Source of the DNA: Oscillospiraceae bacterium
Lineage (GTDB): Bacteria; Bacillota; Clostridia; Oscillospirales; Oscillospiraceae
NCBI GenBank assembly: GCA_020025675.1
Contig: JAHHRS010000008.1
Coordinates: 1 to 52,645, forward strand
Reading direction: 5' to 3'
Length of the DNA stretch: 52,645 nucleotides
Under the pieces are notes generated by a model. That model was not told where the DNA came from, made no database searches, and worked only from the letters and a program-made list of their open reading frames with translations. Below are positions 8,627 through 15,662 of the stretch, in pieces (position 1 is the stretch's first letter; the number at the start of each line of letters is the position of its first letter). A program made the position numbers and the translations under genes.

Positions 8627-9879
8627 CTTTTCTCCCTTCCAAGGCTCTGAAAATCCCACCAAAATCCGGGATAGGATTTTCCTACCGCTTCCGCATTATC
8701 TATTATTACCGCATTTTCACAGCCGATGGCTGTAACTGCGGCCGCCATTGCTATACGGTGGTCACCGAAGCTTTCCGTCAGGCCGCCTTTTAAATGTTCT
8801 TTACCGTGAATTACAAGTCCGTCCTGTAATTCCACTATATCTGCGCCAAGTGCAGAAAGCATTTTCCTTGTAGTGCTCAGTCTGTCGCTCTCTTTAAATC
8901 TTAATCTTTCGGCATTTACTATTCTGGTCTCGCCATCACTTAACGCCGCCACAGCTGAAAGAACAGGCACAAGGTCGGGTATTTGAGCCGCATCAATTAC
9001 GGTTCCTGTAAGTCTTCCCCGCCGAGCTGTAACTGTGTCTGATTTCTGTTCAATATCAGCGCCCATACGCTTTAATACAGCAATTATCTCTCTGTCTCCC
9101 TGAACTGAATTTTTATTCAAGTTACCTACCTTTATGCCTTTTTGAGAGAGTGCACCTGCACATAGGAAAAAAGCAGCAGAAGAATAATCTCCCTCTGCTG
9201 CAATACTTTCCGGCAGCTTGGGACGCTGGCTTCCGTTTATTACATAGTCTCTTCCTGTTTTATATATCTTAATTCCTGCATATTTAAGCAGTTCCATACT
9301 TAATTCAATGTACGGTTCCGACTGCACACTGCCTGTTATACTCAGATTACTGTCCCCGTTTAAAAGAGGCAATGCCATTAAAAGAGCTGAAATATACTGA
9401 GAGGAAAGGTTACCGGGGATTGTATAATTTCCCTGCTTTAGCTTTCCTCGGCAGAAAATTGTATTTTCATTAACTTCAATGCTCATTCCATTGCATTTTA
9501 GCTCATTTATAAGGGGCGCAACAGGTCTTTTTGAAAGTCTGCCATCCAAATGAAAAACAGCATCCGCACCAATTACACCCACCATTGGCAGAAGAAAGCG
9601 CAGCGTAGACCCGCTCTCACCGCAATTCAAATGTACAACGCCCTCAGGCATCCCCTTTATCGGAGTAATTCTTACGAAATTATCCTCTTTTATTATTTGA
9701 GCGCCCATTGCTTCAAGGCAGGCAATAGTTGCCGATATATCTGCTGAAATTTCACCGGTGTCGATTACTGTGGAACGCTCTCCGAATGCCGTGAGAATCA
9801 GCAGACGGTGACAGACAGACTTCGATGCAGGAGCTTTTACTTCTCCAAAGCGCTCCCCCGGCTCTATTGTTTTTTTCAT
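8623..9879 (-). CDS. aroA: 3-phosphoshikimate 1-carboxyvinyltransferase (EPSP synthase)
   Basis: 418 residues. It joins shikimate 3-phosphate and PEP to make EPSP (step 6). Seen: APASKSVCHRLL (PEP/S3P site), NCGESGSTLRFLLP, GNLSSQYISALL, EGDYSSAAFF, RFKESDRLS and SFGDHRIAMA. The ATG overlaps the aroB stop (ATGA) and the stop overlaps aroC. The GESGSTLRF text, rather than the GNAGTAMR of enteric enzymes, points to the Gram-positive type. Confidence 0.95.
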   Translation of the reverse strand: MKKTIEPGERFGEVKAPASKSVCHRLLILTAFGERSTVIDTGEISADISATIACLEAMGAQIIKEDNFVRITPIKGMPEGVVHLNCGESGSTLRFLLPMVGVIGADAVFHLDGRLSKRPVAPLINELKCNGMSIEVNENTIFCRGKLKQGNYTIPGNLSSQYISALLMALPLLNGDSNLSITGSVQSEPYIELSMELLKYAGIKIYKTGRDYVINGSQRPKLPESIAAEGDYSSAAFFLCAGALSQKGIKVGNLNKNSVQGDREIIAVLKRMGADIEQKSDTVTARRGRLTGTVIDAAQIPDLVPVLSAVAALSDGETRIVNAERLRFKESDRLSTTRKMLSALGADIVELQDGLVIHGKEHLKGGLTESFGDHRIAMAAAVTAIGCENAVIIDNAEAVGKSYPGFWWDFQSLGREKR

Positions 9880-10919
9880 TTTAATCCACCGGCTTTTAGA
9901 AAATCTTTAAGCTGTGTCAGCTGTATCTTTATCATCTTACATTTGCCTATACATTCAGGCACTATAAGAGTCAGCTCATTTCCGCTGATTTTTTTGTCCT
10001 TTAAAACCACATCATATACATCATTTACGCTGAAGCCCGTATATTCAGTAAGGCCGTATTTATTAAGCATTTCAGAAAGTTCCGTAAGTGTCTCTTTTCC
10101 GCATATACCTTTTTCAACTGCGGCTCTTGTTATAACGCAAAGCCCCGTGGTTACAGACTCACCGTGGGATATTTCAAAATCACTCAGTACCTCTATTGCG
10201 TGGCCCACGGTGTGTCCTAAATTCAAAAGCTGACGGCGGCCTCGGTCAAACTTATCTTCCTTTACTATACTGGTTTTATACTGAGCACACTTCTCAATTA
10301 CCTGAGATAAATCAAAATTTCCCCTTAAAAGGGTATAAAAAAGCTCTCTGTCAAAAAGAACTGCGTACTTAATAATTTCTCCCATGCCGCATTTAAATTC
10401 CCGTTCAGGGAGAGATCTAAGTAAATCAGTATCGCAAATAGTGAGCACCGGCTCATAAAAACTGCCTATCTGGTTTTTAGCCCGCTGCAGATTAACACCG
10501 GTCTTGCCCCCTAAAGAAGAATCAACCATTGCCAGAAGGCTTGCAGGTATCTGAATTAATGTCATACCACGCTTAAAACATGATGCCGCAAAGCCGCCTA
10601 AATCTCCTATAACGCCGCCGCCAAGTGCAATTAAAGTGTCACTGCGGCTGAAATTTTCTTCCGACAGCTTAAAGAGTATCTTTTCAAAATTTTGCAGACA
10701 TTTACTGTTCTCCCCTGCCGGAAAAACAATGCTTTCTGCTATTATACCTGCCTCTGAAAGGGCATTTAAAAGTCTTTCACCGTAAAGCCGGAAAACATTT
10801 TCATCTGATACAACCATAGCCCTTTGAGCATTGGTTTGAGATAAAATAAGCTCTCCTGTTTTATCTAATAAGCCTTGCTCAATAAGATATGAGCCGACGC
10901 CTGTAATAATTTTTTTCAT
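9876..10919 (-). CDS. aroB: 3-dehydroquinate synthase
   Basis: 347 residues from the ATG at 10919, which shares ATGA with the aroF stop; GGGCGG lies five bases upstream. It cyclises DAHP to 3-dehydroquinate (step 2), with NAD and a divalent metal. Seen: ALGGGVIGDLGGFAASCF (NAD site), PASLLAMVDSSLGGKTGVN, YEP, GEIIKYA with the metal Glu, and LNLGHTVGHAIE with the metal His. In-frame sequence upstream lies inside aroF and is not used. Confidence 0.95.
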   Translation of the reverse strand: MKKIITGVGSYLIEQGLLDKTGELILSQTNAQRAMVVSDENVFRLYGERLLNALSEAGIIAESIVFPAGENSKCLQNFEKILFKLSEENFSRSDTLIALGGGVIGDLGGFAASCFKRGMTLIQIPASLLAMVDSSLGGKTGVNLQRAKNQIGSFYEPVLTICDTDLLRSLPEREFKCGMGEIIKYAVLFDRELFYTLLRGNFDLSQVIEKCAQYKTSIVKEDKFDRGRRQLLNLGHTVGHAIEVLSDFEISHGESVTTGLCVITRAAVEKGICGKETLTELSEMLNKYGLTEYTGFSVNDVYDVVLKDKKISGNELTLIVPECIGKCKMIKIQLTQLKDFLKAGGLK

Positions 10920-11737
10920 AATACCGCCCGAATTTGTCTTACCTTTTCTGCAACAGCCGCATACTCCTCCGGCCTTAATGCCTGTGGGCCGTCGCAAAGT
11001 GCCTTTTCCGGGTCATTGTGTACCTCTATCATAAGTCCGTCAGCACCTCCTGCCACAGCCGCCAAAGCCATTGGCGGCACAAGGCGGGAAATTCCCGTTG
11101 CATGACTTGGATCCACTATAACAGGAAGACAGGAAAGCCCCTTTAAAAGAGGTACTGCCGACAAATCCAACGTATTTCTGGTATGCTCACAAAATGTACG
11201 AATTCCCCGCTCGCATAATATTACCTGCCTGTTACCCTTAGACATTATATACTCGGCGCTCATTAAAAGCTCATTTACAGTATTTCCGGGACCCCGCTTT
11301 AATAATATGGGCTTATGAATCATTCCCAGTTCATTTAAAAGCTCAAAATTCTGCATGTTTCTTGCCCCAACCTGCAAAACGTCCACATCCTCAAAAAGCT
11401 CTAAATCTCTGGGGCTCATAATTTCGGAAACTATGGGCAAGCCCGTTTCTTTCTTTGCTATGCTCAAAAGTCTCAGTCCCTCCGCTTTAAGACCTGCAAA
11501 GTCATATGGTGACGTTCTGGGCTTAAATGCGCCGCCTCTCAGAAGATCGGCTCCGGCTTTTTTAACCTCGTTTGCAATACCGACTATCTGCTCCTCAGAC
11601 TCAACAGAGCAAGGCCCTGCAATCATGCAGAAATGACCGCCTCCGATTTCAGCACTGCCTATTTTTACTATAATATCCTCTGGATTATGAATTCTATTGC
11701 AGCATCTATACTGTTCATCTATTTCAATGCCGTACAT
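10916..11737 (-). CDS. aroF: 3-deoxy-7-phosphoheptulonate (DAHP) synthase, type I-beta
   Basis: It condenses PEP and erythrose 4-phosphate (step 1). Seen: MIAGPCSVES, LRGGAFKPRTSPY, QVGARNMQNFELL, LLKRG, ILCERGIRTF, PVIVDPSHATG and GLMIEVHNDP, the KDO8PS/I-beta family set. Only about 35-45 residues precede the barrel, so there is no ferredoxin-like or chorismate-mutase regulatory domain; classic feedback control may be absent or lie elsewhere. Start uncertain: the ATG at 11737 (273 residues) is chosen; a TTG at 11767 and an ATG at 11749 are alternatives, with GGGAG near 11752. First gene of the aro operon. Confidence 0.93.
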   Translation of the reverse strand: MYGIEIDEQYRCCNRIHNPEDIIVKIGSAEIGGGHFCMIAGPCSVESEEQIVGIANEVKKAGADLLRGGAFKPRTSPYDFAGLKAEGLRLLSIAKKETGLPIVSEIMSPRDLELFEDVDVLQVGARNMQNFELLNELGMIHKPILLKRGPGNTVNELLMSAEYIMSKGNRQVILCERGIRTFCEHTRNTLDLSAVPLLKGLSCLPVIVDPSHATGISRLVPPMALAAVAGGADGLMIEVHNDPEKALCDGPQALRPEEYAAVAEKVRQIRAVL

Positions 11738-11777
11738 TCTTTCTTTCATCTCCCGGCTTACATACAATTTCAGAATA

Positions 11778-11783
11778 ATTATA
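11778..11783 (-). promoter_or_regulatory. aroF: -10 box of the aro operon promoter
   Basis: A perfect TATAAT on the minus strand about 35-40 bp before the likely aroF start. The -35 is poor (TTTATT-like) and overlaps the sigF terminator. The leader is too short for a riboswitch or T-box. Confidence 0.5.
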
Positions 11784-11795
11784 TACTAAATTTCG

Positions 11796-11826
11796 CAAAA
11801 AATAAAGAGCTTCAATGAAGCTCTTT
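11796..11826 (-). terminator. Terminator of the spoIIA operon
   Basis: Stem AAAGAGCTTC/GAAGCTCTTT with a 3-nt loop and a T-rich tail on the minus strand, starting at the sigF stop codon. Confidence 0.75.
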
Positions 11827-12545
11827 TATACGTTTTGTTCACTTAAATATTCCCGAAGTAAGTCTACCGCTTTCTTTTCAAGCCTTGAGATCTGCACCTG
11901 AGACACCCGCATTACTTTGGCGCAGTTTTGCTGAGTCATGCCATGATAGTAGCGCAAAGCCACTACCTGCTTTTCCCGGTTTGGCAGCTTGTCTATGGCA
12001 AGTCTCAATGCCACATGCTCCACAAGTTTTTCTTCTGCTCCGTAATCGCCCAGAACCATTTCAAGGGCAAATCCGTCCTCTCCGCTTTCCCGCTGTAAAC
12101 TTTCGGCAGGGCCTGCCGCAGTCTCGGCAAAAGCTATTTCCTCAGGTGTGAAGCCTGTCTCTCTGGCAAGCTCCGTAATAGTGGGTTCTCTGCCTATACG
12201 CTGTTCAAGAACGTTTCTGGCATTTCGTATTTTAGCAGCTTGCTCCTTTATGCCCCGGCTCACCTTTACGGTGCCGTCATCTCTTAAAAATCTTCTTATT
12301 TCCCCGGAAATTTTAGGTACAGCATAGGTAGAAAATTTTGTACCGAAGCTCTCGTCAAAGCCGTCTATCGCCTTTAGAAATCCAAGGCATCCAAGCTGGT
12401 ATAAATCCTCAGCATCAACGCCTCTTCCGAAAAACCGTCTTGCTATGCTCCAAATAAGGCCGGAGTTCTCGCTTATAAGTTTTTCGGAGGCTTCCTTGTC
12501 ACCGGCTTTTGCAGCTTTTAAATCCCGGAAAATATCATCACTCAT
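11826..12545 (-). CDS. sigF: Forespore RNA polymerase sigma factor sigma-F
   Basis: 239 residues, sigma-70 class 3. Region 2 is at GLIWSIARRFF, DAEDLYQLGCLGFLKAID and FDESFGTKFSTYAVPKISGEIRRFLRD; region 3 is near ELARETGFTPEEIA; region 4 has LPNREKQVVALRYYHGMTQ with the helix-turn-helix following. Identity as sigma-F rather than sigma-G rests on its place after spoIIAA and spoIIAB. It directs the first forespore transcription after asymmetric division and is held by SpoIIAB until SpoIIAA releases it. The ATG overlaps the spoIIAB stop (ATGA). Confidence 0.95.
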   Translation of the reverse strand: MSDDIFRDLKAAKAGDKEASEKLISENSGLIWSIARRFFGRGVDAEDLYQLGCLGFLKAIDGFDESFGTKFSTYAVPKISGEIRRFLRDDGTVKVSRGIKEQAAKIRNARNVLEQRIGREPTITELARETGFTPEEIAFAETAAGPAESLQRESGEDGFALEMVLGDYGAEEKLVEHVALRLAIDKLPNREKQVVALRYYHGMTQQNCAKVMRVSQVQISRLEKKAVDLLREYLSEQNV

Positions 12546-12982
12546 ATGCCTCTCCGTCTGGAACGAAGACCTCTCTGCATTGTGACGGTCGTCCCTTTTC
12601 CCGGATTTGAGCGTACTCTCAGTTTATCGGTAAAGCTGCCCATAATGCTGAAACCCATTCCGCTCCGCTCTTCTCCGCCGGTGGTAAAGAGGGGTGTCAT
12701 GGCCTGCTCTATATTTTCTATGCCCTTTCCCCAATCCTTTACGGATATTTCCAGAATATTTTCGTCTATTATTCGCATTTTCATGGAAATTCTGCCAATA
12801 CAGTCAGGGTAGGCATGAACTATGCTGTTTGTAACTGCTTCTGAGACAGCAGTTTTAATATCGCCAAGCTCATCGAGAGTTGGGTCAAGCTGGGCAGCAA
12901 ATGCCGCAGCCGCTGTTCTCGCAAATGCTTCATTGGCGCTGAGGCTGGGAAATTCCAGTTTTATGTAATTTTGTACTTTCAT
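12542..12982 (-). CDS. spoIIAB: Anti-sigma-F factor / serine kinase SpoIIAB
   Basis: 146 residues, a GHKL-fold kinase. Seen: N box EAVTNSIVHAY, G1 box VKDWGKGIENI and G2 box ERSGMGFSIM. It binds sigma-F with ATP and, on the other branch, phosphorylates SpoIIAA on serine to inactivate it. It sits between its two partners, eight bases from spoIIAA and overlapping sigF, which fixes the 1:1:1 expression of the switch. Confidence 0.96.
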   Translation of the reverse strand: MKVQNYIKLEFPSLSANEAFARTAAAAFAAQLDPTLDELGDIKTAVSEAVTNSIVHAYPDCIGRISMKMRIIDENILEISVKDWGKGIENIEQAMTPLFTTGGEERSGMGFSIMGSFTDKLRVRSNPGKGTTVTMQRGLRSRRRGI

Positions 12983-12990
12983 TTTTCCTC

Positions 12991-13305
12991 CTATCTGCTA
13001 ATAGCAACAGGCACTATCCTGTCAATTCCGGACGCATCTATCACCCGATACGGCTGTTTTGCCGGATTTTCTATCCAAACTCTGCCTCCCAATGCCTTCA
13101 TACGTCGGCTGAGCCTTATTATGACGGCTATACCCGAGGAATCCATAAAGCTGAGACCGGACAGATTAAGGGCGCAATCTCTTGGCAGATATTCGTCCAG
13201 CAGCTCATCCAGATCATGGATAAGGAGCCGAGAGGCATGGTGGTCAAGTTCACCTTTTAAGTAAACAGTAAGCCTCCCAGAAGAAAAAGCACTGCTGATT
13301 TCCAT
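12991..13305 (-). CDS. spoIIAA: Anti-anti-sigma-F factor SpoIIAA
   Basis: 104 residues, a STAS domain. Seen: LKGELDHHAS near the N-terminus and LSFMDSSGIAVI, where the serine of DSSG is the site phosphorylated by SpoIIAB and dephosphorylated by SpoIIE. GGAGAG lies nine bases before the ATG. First gene of the sigF operon, which is normally sigma-H/Spo0A dependent; a partial sigma-H-like match lies at 13506-13531. Confidence 0.95.
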   Translation of the reverse strand: MEISSAFSSGRLTVYLKGELDHHASRLLIHDLDELLDEYLPRDCALNLSGLSFMDSSGIAVIIRLSRRMKALGGRVWIENPAKQPYRVIDASGIDRIVPVAISR

Positions 13306-13324
13306 TTATCATCTCTCCTATCAA

Positions 13325-13363
13325 AATAAAAAAAGCACCGCGCAATATTAACTGCACGGTGCT
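13325..13363 (-). terminator. Terminator-like hairpin upstream of spoIIAA
   Basis: AGCACCG.GCA paired with TGC.CGGTGCT, followed by T7 on the minus strand, 20 bp before the spoIIAA ribosome site. It follows the minus-strand stretch 13364-13570 and precedes spoIIAA, so it either ends an upstream transcript or attenuates spoIIA. Confidence 0.65.
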
Positions 13364-13505
13364 ATCTTATTACATTTTACTTAAAAATAAGGTCGAAAAA
13401 AAGACCTCTGTAAAAAAGCAGAAGCATTGAATAAAATCAGCAGAAGTTTATATAACGCTGCTGTTCTCTATACAAATTATTTTATTAAGGAAATTTTCAG
13501 GCTCC

Positions 13506-13531
13506 AATCTGCATTTTAGGATATTTCCTTT
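13506..13531 (-). promoter_or_regulatory. Possible sigma-H-type promoter for spoIIA
   Basis: Minus-strand AAAGGAAAT (13523-13531) fits the sigma-H -35 consensus; GCAGATT (13506-13512) fits the -10 RNNGAAT with one mismatch and a 10-bp gap, one short of usual. A terminator-like hairpin lies between it and spoIIAA, so this is tentative. The rest of 13306-13621 holds only hairpins and no supportable gene. Confidence 0.25.
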
Positions 13532-13571
13532 GTTTTTTGCCCTTTTTTAGAATATCCTGCTGTGTATATAA

Positions 13572-13599
13572 AAATCCGACGCAAGGCTGCGTCGGATTT
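13572..13599 (-). terminator. Terminator of the FMN/FAD oxidoreductase gene
   Basis: A perfect 12-bp stem AAATCCGACGCA/TGCGTCGGATTT with a 4-nt loop and T-rich minus-strand tail, 23 bp after the stop codon. Confidence 0.85.
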
Positions 13600-13621
13600 A
13601 ATAATTTCATACTGTTAAAAA

Positions 13622-15334
13622 TCAGTCTATAGGCTGATTTGTTACCATCTTGGCTGCAACACGTCCCCAAAGAATTGCCGCACCGATAGAAGTACCGCAT
13701 CCGGGATAAATAGTGCCATAAATACCGGTAGGTGAAGCTTCACCGGTTGAGTAGAGACCGGGAATAGGCTTATCATTATTATCCAAAACACGACCCAGCA
13801 GATCAGTAACCAATCCGCCGAAAGTAACGGTTATGCAGGGAGAGTAATAAAATGCAGCATATTTGGGTCCCTTTACAGGGAACAGGTAAGCCGCAGGCTT
13901 GCCAAAATCTTCGTCCTCACCCTTATCAGAAAGTTCATTATAGCGGTCAATTGTAGCTTTAAGAGTGGCATAATCAACCTTCATCTTCTCTGCCAGTTCT
14001 TCAATAGAATCAGCAAAAACATCAGGCATACCCGGTGTAGGTCCGGCTTTGAATGCTTTATTTACGCTTTTATAACTCTCGTTACCGCAGGTAACATACC
14101 AGCCGTTATTGGAGTTAGAACGCATAAGAGCATCACCGACTACATACTGGTAGCTCCACTCATTTACTAAACGTCTGCCGTGCTGGTCAACAATAAGTCC
14201 TGCTTCCTCGTTGATACCGATCATTGCAGGAGTAGTGCTCATGTAGTTAACCTGAACTCCGGGAGAAACATATTCCTTAGCACCCACAGCAACTCCCGCT
14301 TCAATACCGGTACCCACATTGGTCTTAGGCACATCTGTAAAATAGCCCTTCATGCAAGGATACATGGACTCCAGCTTTTCTCTATTTGCAGCAAAACCGC
14401 CAGTGGCGAGAAGGACATTATTAGCTCTTACGGTAAGCTTACCGCCGCCTGCATATTCGCAAATTGCCCCCTTAACTGCTCCATCCTCAAAAATAAGTTC
14501 CTTAAGGCTGCAGTTAAATACAAATTCTCCGCCAAGACGTTCATACTCTTCATGCATTGCAAAGGTAATATGTCCGCCCTGTCCGGCAGACATGTAATGT
14601 CCGCCTTCACTATTATATACTCGCCAAGGAACGATGCTCTCATGGATAGGCTCAACATCCTGACATTTCCATCCGCAAGCCTCAAGCCAAAGCAGATTTT
14701 CATAAGCTCTATCGCAGAAATAACGGATTTTCTTAGGATCAGCTTTGCCATTGCTCTGAGCCATCATGTAGTCAAAAAGCATATCAGGACTATCATAAAT
14801 ACCCTGAGCTTTCTGCCACTTTGTGCCGGGAGCCATTACCTTGCCGCCGGAACGGGCTGCTGAACCGCCGGTAACACCGGCTGCCTCAACTATAAGAACA
14901 TCTGCGCCGGCCTGACGGGCCTCAACTCCTGCTGCAAGACCGCCTGCGCCGCCGCCGAGAATAAGGAAATCTACAAATCTTTCTTCGTCAGCATGAGGCT
15001 CTCTGGGAACTTTCTTAAGAAGCTCCTTAGTGCTTGCACCGGACTTTTCAATAGCTCTGGTGCATGCTTTTATTATGCCCTTAGATGTTTTTTCTGCACC
15101 AATTACAGGAGGAATACCAAGAGACTGGTGCTTAACAATTTCAGCAGGAATAGTTTCTACCGGAGAAGTTTTAAGACCATATCCTACGCCCTTAATCTCG
15201 CCGTGAGAAATGATTTCGACATTTTCAATTCTATCCTCAGAAAGTGTAACCTGAACTTTAATCTTACTCGGCATGCTATCATAGCCATTACCGTTTGCGA
15301 CGCCGCTGTACTTACCTGGAACAAATTTACTCAT
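13622..15334 (-). CDS. FMN-binding-domain / FAD-dependent oxidoreductase (fumarate reductase flavoprotein-like)
   Basis: 570 residues, no signal peptide, so cytoplasmic. Residues 1-98 match the FMN_bind domain; residues 120-565 are the FAD_binding_2 fold of flavocytochrome c, fumarate/urocanate reductase and ketosteroid dehydrogenase relatives, with LILGGGAGGLAAGVEA, GGSAARSGGKV, ATGGFAANRE and a C-terminal LYSTGEASP/GCGTSIGAAILWGR stretch. The place where FMN is normally attached (SGAT) reads IGAE at residues 78-81, so the flavinylated Thr is missing. Likely a reductase of an enoate-like electron acceptor; the substrate cannot be told. AAAGGAG lies ten bases before the ATG; own promoter and terminator, so monocistronic. 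Confidence 0.85.
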   Translation of the reverse strand: MSKFVPGKYSGVANGNGYDSMPSKIKVQVTLSEDRIENVEIISHGEIKGVGYGLKTSPVETIPAEIVKHQSLGIPPVIGAEKTSKGIIKACTRAIEKSGASTKELLKKVPREPHADEERFVDFLILGGGAGGLAAGVEARQAGADVLIVEAAGVTGGSAARSGGKVMAPGTKWQKAQGIYDSPDMLFDYMMAQSNGKADPKKIRYFCDRAYENLLWLEACGWKCQDVEPIHESIVPWRVYNSEGGHYMSAGQGGHITFAMHEEYERLGGEFVFNCSLKELIFEDGAVKGAICEYAGGGKLTVRANNVLLATGGFAANREKLESMYPCMKGYFTDVPKTNVGTGIEAGVAVGAKEYVSPGVQVNYMSTTPAMIGINEEAGLIVDQHGRRLVNEWSYQYVVGDALMRSNSNNGWYVTCGNESYKSVNKAFKAGPTPGMPDVFADSIEELAEKMKVDYATLKATIDRYNELSDKGEDEDFGKPAAYLFPVKGPKYAAFYYSPCITVTFGGLVTDLLGRVLDNNDKPIPGLYSTGEASPTGIYGTIYPGCGTSIGAAILWGRVAAKMVTNQPID

Positions 15335-15413
15335 AATATATGTCTCCTTTTTTAATCTTGTTTCAAGAGATTTTTAGGCGATGTTTTATGACTTGCTGTA
15401 CCAGATTGTCTAT

Positions 15414-15442
15414 ATAATAACATTTCATGCAAAATTTGTAAA
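15414..15442 (-). promoter_or_regulatory. Promoter of the FMN/FAD oxidoreductase gene
   Basis: Minus-strand TTTACA (15437-15442), 17 bp, TATTAT (15414-15419). The rest of 15335-15662 is A+T-rich with no gene seen. Confidence 0.6.
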
Positions 15443-15625
15443 TAACTATTTCTGAATTTTTTTAAGTTATCTTTAATTATTTTTAAGGCTTTTTCTCAAA
15501 TTTGAACACTAAATCAGTTTTTCTTATTAGTTAAAAAGTTTTTCAAATATATAATCAGCGAACAAGTTTTTTACTCCTATAACAATGTGCTCTATATTTC
15601 CAAAAGGCAAATAACGGATTACATT

Positions 15626-15656
15626 AAAATAGGCCGCAAAATATGCGGCCTAAAAT
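15626..15656 (-). terminator. Terminator of valS
   Basis: Stem TAGGCCGCA/TGCGGCCTA with a 5-nt loop, extended by A-T pairs, directly after the valS stop. Confidence 0.8.
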
Positions 15657-15662
15657 ACGCTT

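Noticed and set aside
14180..14863. A 227-codon plus-strand open frame
   Set aside because: Antisense to the well supported FMN/FAD oxidoreductase gene; no recognisable domain.
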